Below, one piece after another: positions 60,073-64,000 of a stretch of 64,000 nt of DNA. The notes below the pieces were generated by a model. That model did not search any database, was not told where the DNA came from, and worked only from the letters and a program-made list of their open reading frames with translations. How positions within the stretch are numbered: position 1 is the first letter of the stretch; every line of letters starts with the position of its first letter. The translations under genes and the position numbers were made by a program. The stretch is from NCBI RefSeq assembly GCF_018283675.1, contig NZ_JAGVRK010000001.1, positions 2,728,001 through 2,792,000 on the forward strand, written 5' to 3'. Source of the DNA: Metabacillus flavus. Its GTDB lineage: Bacteria > Bacillota > Bacilli > Bacillales > Bacillaceae.

Positions 60073-61050
60073 TTATGAATGGACTTTCATTTTCTTAAAC
60101 TCTTCCGTCAGCATCGGAATGACTTCGAAAAGGTCTCCTACGATGCCGTAGTCAGCCACTTTAAAGATGTTTGCTTCCGGATCTTTGTTAATGGCGACAA
60201 TAACCTTTGAGTTGGACATACCCGCTAAATGCTGGATTGCTCCGGATATTCCGCAGGCGATGTACAGATCAGGTGTGACCACTTTTCCTGTTTGCCCAAT
60301 TTGAAGGGAGTAATCACAGTAATCAGCATCACATGCACCGCGGGATGCTCCAACCGCCCCGCCCAAAACATCAGCAAGCTCTTTCAGAGGATTAAACCCG
60401 TCAGTGCTTTTCACGCCTCTTCCTCCAGCAACAATCACTTTTGCCTCGGAAAGGTCTACTCCTTCTGTTGCTTTACGGATTACATCTTTCACAATTGTAC
60501 GCAAATCTTTAATTTCTGCCGTAACGGAACGAACCTCTCCGCTTCTGGATTCGTCCTTTTCGAGCGGTGCAATGTTATTAGGACGAATGGAAGCAAAAAT
60601 GATTCCTTCTGTTACAATTACTTTTTCGAAGGCTTTACCAGAGTAGATTGGACGGGTAAAGACGATATTGCCCCCTGCTTCTTCTACGCCTGTAGCATCT
60701 GATACTAAGCCAGTGTTTAGTCTAGCAGCGATTTTAGGTGATAAGTCTTTCCCTAGTGCTGTATGGCCAAACACCATTCCTTCCGGTTTTTCTTCCTCCA
60801 CAACGGTCATTAGAGCTTGTGAGTACCCGTCAGGTGTGTAAGCAGCAAGCTTTTCATCTTCTACGGTTACAACACGGTCTGCTCCATATTGAATCATTTC
60901 TTCTGCAAGAGCTGAAACTTGGTCACCAATTAAGACGGCTACGATTTCTCCGCCTTCTGAAACAACTTTACCCGCTGCGATTGCCTCAAATGAAACATTA
61001 CGCAATGATTGATCACGAACTTCTCCCAATACAAGCACTTTTCTTGCCAT
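60073..61050 (-). CDS. etfA: Electron transfer flavoprotein alpha subunit
   Basis: EtfA holds FAD and, with EtfB, passes electrons from acyl-CoA dehydrogenases to the respiratory chain. The 325-residue product has the N-terminal ETF fold and the C-terminal FAD domain ([44 protein letters not shown] split as usual). The ATG at 61050 gives better spacing from AGGGGGA than the one six bases earlier. It is the last gene of the operon. Confidence 0.96.
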   Translation of the reverse strand: MARKVLVLGEVRDQSLRNVSFEAIAAGKVVSEGGEIVAVLIGDQVSALAEEMIQYGADRVVTVEDEKLAAYTPDGYSQALMTVVEEEKPEGMVFGHTALGKDLSPKIAARLNTGLVSDATGVEEAGGNIVFTRPIYSGKAFEKVIVTEGIIFASIRPNNIAPLEKDESRSGEVRSVTAEIKDLRTIVKDVIRKATEGVDLSEAKVIVAGGRGVKSTDGFNPLKELADVLGGAVGASRGACDADYCDYSLQIGQTGKVVTPDLYIACGISGAIQHLAGMSNSKVIVAINKDPEANIFKVADYGIVGDLFEVIPMLTEEFKKMKVHS

Positions 61051-61117
61051 CGTCATTTCCCCCTATTTCTCCGAATTCCCGAGCATGCTAATCAATATCA
61101 AGCGTTTGATACGGCAA

Positions 61118-61891
61118 TTATATGACTTTTGCTTCGTTTCTTAACAAGCTGACAAGCTCTTTCACCTGTGCATCCAATTCTCCCTGAAGGACTTTTCCCG
61201 CTTCCTTCTTGGCCGGCATATAAATTTCAATCGTTTTTGTTTTAGGCTCTACATCGTCTTCTTCCAAATCCAGGTCATCGAGTTCAAGCTCATCCAGCGG
61301 CTTTTTCTTCGCTTTCATGATTCCCGGCAGTGAAGGATAGCGAGGTTCATTCAGTCCTTGCTGAGCGGTGATAAGAAGCGGCAGAGAGGTTTCGATGATT
61401 TCTGAATCTCCTTCAACGTCTCTTGTAACCGTAGCTTTGCGGCCTTCGATTTCAAGTTTTGTGATCGTCGTGACATAAGGAATATCCAGAAGCTCTGCAA
61501 GACGGGGACCAACCTGTCCAGATCCGCCGTCAATCGCAACGTTTCCGCCAAGGATCAAGTCTGCCTCTTTATCTTTCAAAAACTCAGAAAGGATTTTTGC
61601 AGATGTAAATTGATCGCCGTTTTCAAGGTCATCTTCCGTATTGATTAAAACAGCTTTATCGCAGCCCATTGCAAGAGCGGTACGCAATTCTTTTTCTGCT
61701 TCTTCGCCGCCGATTGTGACAACTGTCACTTCTCCGCCTTCAGCATCCCTGATCTGAATGGCTTCTTCAATCGCATATTCATCATAAGGATTGATGATAA
61801 ATTCGGCTCCATCCTCTTGAATTCTTCCGCTGCTGATGGAAATTTTCTCTTCCGTATCAAACGTGCGCTTCATGATTACAAAAATATTCAT
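61118..61891 (-). CDS. etfB: Electron transfer flavoprotein beta subunit
   Basis: The 257-residue partner of EtfA binds AMP structurally. It has VIMKRTFDTEEKI, INPYDEYAIEEAIQI, AIDGGSGQVGPRLAELL and the recognition-loop region (LLITAQQGLNEPRYPSLPGI split as usual). The ATG follows AGGGGGATGGAG. Confidence 0.96.
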   Translation of the reverse strand: MNIFVIMKRTFDTEEKISISSGRIQEDGAEFIINPYDEYAIEEAIQIRDAEGGEVTVVTIGGEEAEKELRTALAMGCDKAVLINTEDDLENGDQFTSAKILSEFLKDKEADLILGGNVAIDGGSGQVGPRLAELLDIPYVTTITKLEIEGRKATVTRDVEGDSEIIETSLPLLITAQQGLNEPRYPSLPGIMKAKKKPLDELELDDLDLEEDDVEPKTKTIEIYMPAKKEAGKVLQGELDAQVKELVSLLRNEAKVI

Positions 61892-61930
61892 TTCTCCATC
61901 CCCCTGTTTCGCATATCATTCCGTTTTAGT

Positions 61931-61944
61931 TGTATACGCTTCCA
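61931..61944 (-). promoter_or_regulatory. Candidate cre site between fadB and etfB
   Basis: The minus strand reads TGGAAGCGTATACA, 12 of 14 to the cre consensus. It lies 40 bases before etfB and could act as a roadblock for CcpA control of etfBA. Confidence 0.35.
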
Positions 61945-61974
61945 TTATATAGCCGGGGAATTCCCCCCGTCCAA

Positions 61975-62748
61975 CTATTCCCCTTTAAATTGAGGAGTGC
62001 GTTTCTCAAGAAAAGCCTGTATTCCCTCTTTAGCATCCTGTTTATCAAAAACTTCTCCAAAAAGAACAGCTTCTCTTTCAATTCCGCTGTGGAAGTCTGC
62101 TGACTTTCTATAGCTTAGAAGCTCAAGAACCGCTTTAATGGTATTCGGACTCTTAGAAGCAATTTTTAAAGCGAGCTGTTTTGCTTCATGAAGGAGCATT
62201 TCATCCGGAACCGCATTGTTTGCAAGTCCAAGCTTCGCTGCTTCTGCCCCGCTGATCGGTTCGCTCGTCGCCATCATTTCCAGTGCTTTTGCCTGGCCGA
62301 CATAGCGCGGCAGACGCTGTGTACCGCCAAAACCAGGCACTAGCCCAAGCTGCAGCTCCGGCAGGCCAAGCTTTGCATTTTCTGTCACTAAACGAATATG
62401 ACAGGACATCGCAAGTTCAAGGCCGCCACCTAGTGCAGCCCCATGAATGGCTGCAATAACCGGTTTGCTGAAGCTTTCTATTCTTTCAAACAGCTGCTGT
62501 CCCTTTGCTGCAAGCCTGGAAAATTCCGCACCGGATTCCACAGTAGTGAACTCCTTAATATCGGCTCCCGCCGAAAAGAATTTTCCTTCTCCGTAAAGTA
62601 AAATAACACGGATGGAAGGATCATGTTCGGCTTCTTCTATGAATCCCCCTAATTCCTCAAGGACGTAGGAACCTAAGGCATTTGCAGGGGGATTATCAAT
62701 TTTAACCGAAGCGACGAATTGTTCTTTTTGAATGGTTAAGTATCCCAC
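61975..62748 (-). CDS. fadB: Enoyl-CoA hydratase FadB
   Basis: This 258-residue crotonase-fold enzyme hydrates trans-2-enoyl-CoA in beta-oxidation. It has the oxyanion segment FSAGADIKEF, GAALGGGLELAMSCHI, and PELQLGLVPGFGGTQRLPR with the catalytic Glu. It starts with GTG at 62748 behind CAGGAGGA; a longer reading would overlap the fadR end without support. It starts 22 bases after the fadR stop. Confidence 0.93.
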   Translation of the reverse strand: MGYLTIQKEQFVASVKIDNPPANALGSYVLEELGGFIEEAEHDPSIRVILLYGEGKFFSAGADIKEFTTVESGAEFSRLAAKGQQLFERIESFSKPVIAAIHGAALGGGLELAMSCHIRLVTENAKLGLPELQLGLVPGFGGTQRLPRYVGQAKALEMMATSEPISGAEAAKLGLANNAVPDEMLLHEAKQLALKIASKSPNTIKAVLELLSYRKSADFHSGIEREAVLFGEVFDKQDAKEGIQAFLEKRTPQFKGE

Positions 62749-62770
62749 TGGACATCCTCCTGAAAATGGT

Positions 62771-63358
62771 TTATTGATTGCTCCCAAAGCCTCGGACAAT
62801 CATATGATGAACCTGTCCGGCAAGAGCCATCAGGTCATACTTTTCTTCATTCATTACCCATGTGGTTACAATTTCATCAATTGTACCGAAAATCATTTGC
62901 CTTGCAAGCCGCAGGTCCAGATCTTCCCTGAATTCGCCGGTGTCGATCCCTGTTTGAATAATTGAATCCAATACGTTCAGGTATCCTTTCAGCACTTCAT
63001 TAATTCTCAGTCTTAGATCCTTATTGGACTGTCTCAGCTCAAGCTGGGTAACGATCGCGAGATGATGATCCTCCGAAAGAAGAGAAAAATGCTTTTCAAT
63101 CAGAACATAAAGCTTTTCTGCAGCTTTTGTTCTTCCTGAGGTTTCTCCTTCGATTTTTTCAATAAAGAGACCCATTTTCTCCTGAAACAATGAAACGAGG
63201 ATATCTTCTTTATTTTTGAAGTATAAATAAATGGTTCCATCTGCTACACCGGCTTGCTTGGCAATCTTTGAAACCTGTGCCTGATGATATCCATTCTCAG
63301 CAATGACAATCACTGCTGCATCAATAATTTGTTTGTATTTCGGTTTGTTTTGTTTCAC
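62771..63358 (-). CDS. fadR: FadR, TetR-family repressor of fatty-acid degradation
   Basis: The 195-residue regulator has the TetR helix-turn-helix (SKIAKQAGVADGTIYLYFKNKED, residues ~25-48) and an acyl-CoA-binding C-terminal domain. It starts with GTG after AAGGAAGG. Long-chain acyl-CoA releases B. subtilis FadR from its operators. A perfect palindromic operator lies just upstream, so it may repress itself. Confidence 0.95.
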   Translation of the reverse strand: MKQNKPKYKQIIDAAVIVIAENGYHQAQVSKIAKQAGVADGTIYLYFKNKEDILVSLFQEKMGLFIEKIEGETSGRTKAAEKLYVLIEKHFSLLSEDHHLAIVTQLELRQSNKDLRLRINEVLKGYLNVLDSIIQTGIDTGEFREDLDLRLARQMIFGTIDEIVTTWVMNEEKYDLMALAGQVHHMIVRGFGSNQ

Positions 63359-63380
63359 TGGACTACCTTCCTTTATGAAA

Positions 63381-63398
63381 TGAATGAATCATCATTCA
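63381..63398. promoter_or_regulatory. FadR operator
   Basis: TGAATGAATCATCATTCA is an 18-base site with perfect 7-base arms, matching the FadR consensus TGAATGAMTANTCATTCA at nearly every defined position. It lies 23 bases before fadR and after the end of lcfA. Confidence 0.88.
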
Positions 63399-63495
63399 TA
63401 TTTTCATCATAGTAAATCAGCCAGGATGTGTCAAGCGAAATCCATTATTTTAAAAGGGGAAATTTCCTGGCCGGAGAAATCCCCCTCTGCCTGGG

Positions 63496-64000
63496 TTAAT
63501 TGGCGTTTTTCAGTTTTTCTTTTTCTTCATCAATAAGTGCTCTTCTTAATATTTTTCCAACGGCAGTCTTAGGGAGCTCGCTTCTGAATTCGTAAATTCT
63601 CGGAACCTTATATGCTGCCAAATGCTGTCGGGCAAAGACATTCAGTTCTTCCTCCGAAATCTTTACGCCTTCCTTAGGGACCACATATGCCTTAACGGTT
63701 TCTCCCCTGTAAGGATCAGGCACCCCGGCGACAACCACTTCCTGTATTTTATCATATTCATAGAGAATTTCTTCAACCTCACGCGGATAAATATTGTACC
63801 CCCCTGCAATGATCATATCCTTCTTTCGGTCTACCACATAGAAATACCCTTCTTCATCCATATACCCAATATCGCCTGTAAACAGCCATCCATCCTTCAA
63901 AACAGCCTCTGTTTCCTCCGGTTTTCCCCAGTAGCCCTTCATAACCTGAGGACCGCGGACGATCAGTTCCCCTTTTTCACCGGGCTCGGCCTGGCTTCCT
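63496..64000 (-). CDS. lcfA: Long-chain acyl-CoA synthetase, C-terminal part (runs off the right edge)
   Basis: The last 167 codons are present, open to the window edge. They include the adenylate-forming motifs [35 protein letters not shown] and the C-terminal catalytic Lys in [12 protein letters not shown]. The enzyme activates fatty acids to acyl-CoA for beta-oxidation. Its position before fadR-fadB-etfBA is the B. subtilis order. Confidence 0.95.
   Translation of the reverse strand, partial: GSQAEPGEKGELIVRGPQVMKGYWGKPEETEAVLKDGWLFTGDIGYMDEEGYFYVVDRKKDMIIAGGYNIYPREVEEILYEYDKIQEVVVAGVPDPYRGETVKAYVVPKEGVKISEEELNVFARQHLAAYKVPRIYEFRSELPKTAVGKILRRALIDEEKEKLKNAN

Overview
The window is 64 kb of chromosome from an endospore-forming member of the Bacillaceae. 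The evidence is the sporulation and germination genes (spoVID, ysxE, gerM, gerE), two T-box leaders, an L-box lysine riboswitch, strong AGGAGG ribosome binding sites, frequent TTG and GTG starts, and a gene order that follows the Bacillus subtilis block lcfA-fadR-fadB-etfB-etfA / trxA / uvrC / lysC / yslB / sdhCAB / gerE-ysmB-racE / gerM-rph-ysnA-ysnB / ilv-leu / ysoA / tig / clpX / lonB-lonA-ysxC / hemAXCDBL / spoVID-ysxE / valS-folC. Nearly all of these genes lie on the minus strand, so the window reads right to left. The species cannot be named from the sequence alone.

Region 1-12 kb is the accessory part: a type IV pilus locus beside folC, where B. subtilis carries the prepilin peptidase gene comC. 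On the minus strand it has an acidic membrane protein with a recent 135-bp tandem duplication, a PRC-barrel protein, a VanW-family protein with a long Pro/Glu tail, the assembly ATPase PilB with an N-terminal MshEN (c-di-GMP-binding type) domain, and the start of the retraction ATPase PilT at the left edge. Divergent from these are two class III prepilins and a PilX-like protein. A secreted von Willebrand A protein converges on them across a shared perfect terminator. A membrane GAF-GGDEF diguanylate cyclase follows. I infer a surface-pilus machine with its own cyclase; this is the best candidate here for something undescribed.

Region 12-31 kb holds folC, valS with a valine T-box, spore coat genes, the heme operon hemAXCDBL with a PerR-type operator lying over its -10 box, the GTPase ysxC and two Lon proteases. 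Region 31-45 kb holds clpX, trigger factor, a TPR protein (ysoA) and the branched-chain amino acid operon. That operon is unusual: ilvE lies directly upstream of the leucine T-box leader, and candidate CodY and CcpA sites sit above the ilvE promoter.

Region 45-55 kb carries tRNA-Arg(UCU), ysnB/rdgB/rph, gerM, glutamate racemase, a MarR regulator, gerE with a sigma-K-type promoter, and succinate dehydrogenase. Region 55-64 kb carries yslB, aspartokinase II behind a lysine riboswitch (with an internal ribosome binding site and TTG for the beta subunit), uvrC, thioredoxin and the fatty-acid oxidation operon with a perfectly palindromic FadR operator.

Four copies of one dispersed palindromic repeat (130, 130, 100 and 37 bp) with conserved ends are scattered in intergenic gaps, together with a degenerate tandem repeat and a possible tRNA relic. 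No insertion sequence, prophage or CRISPR array is visible.
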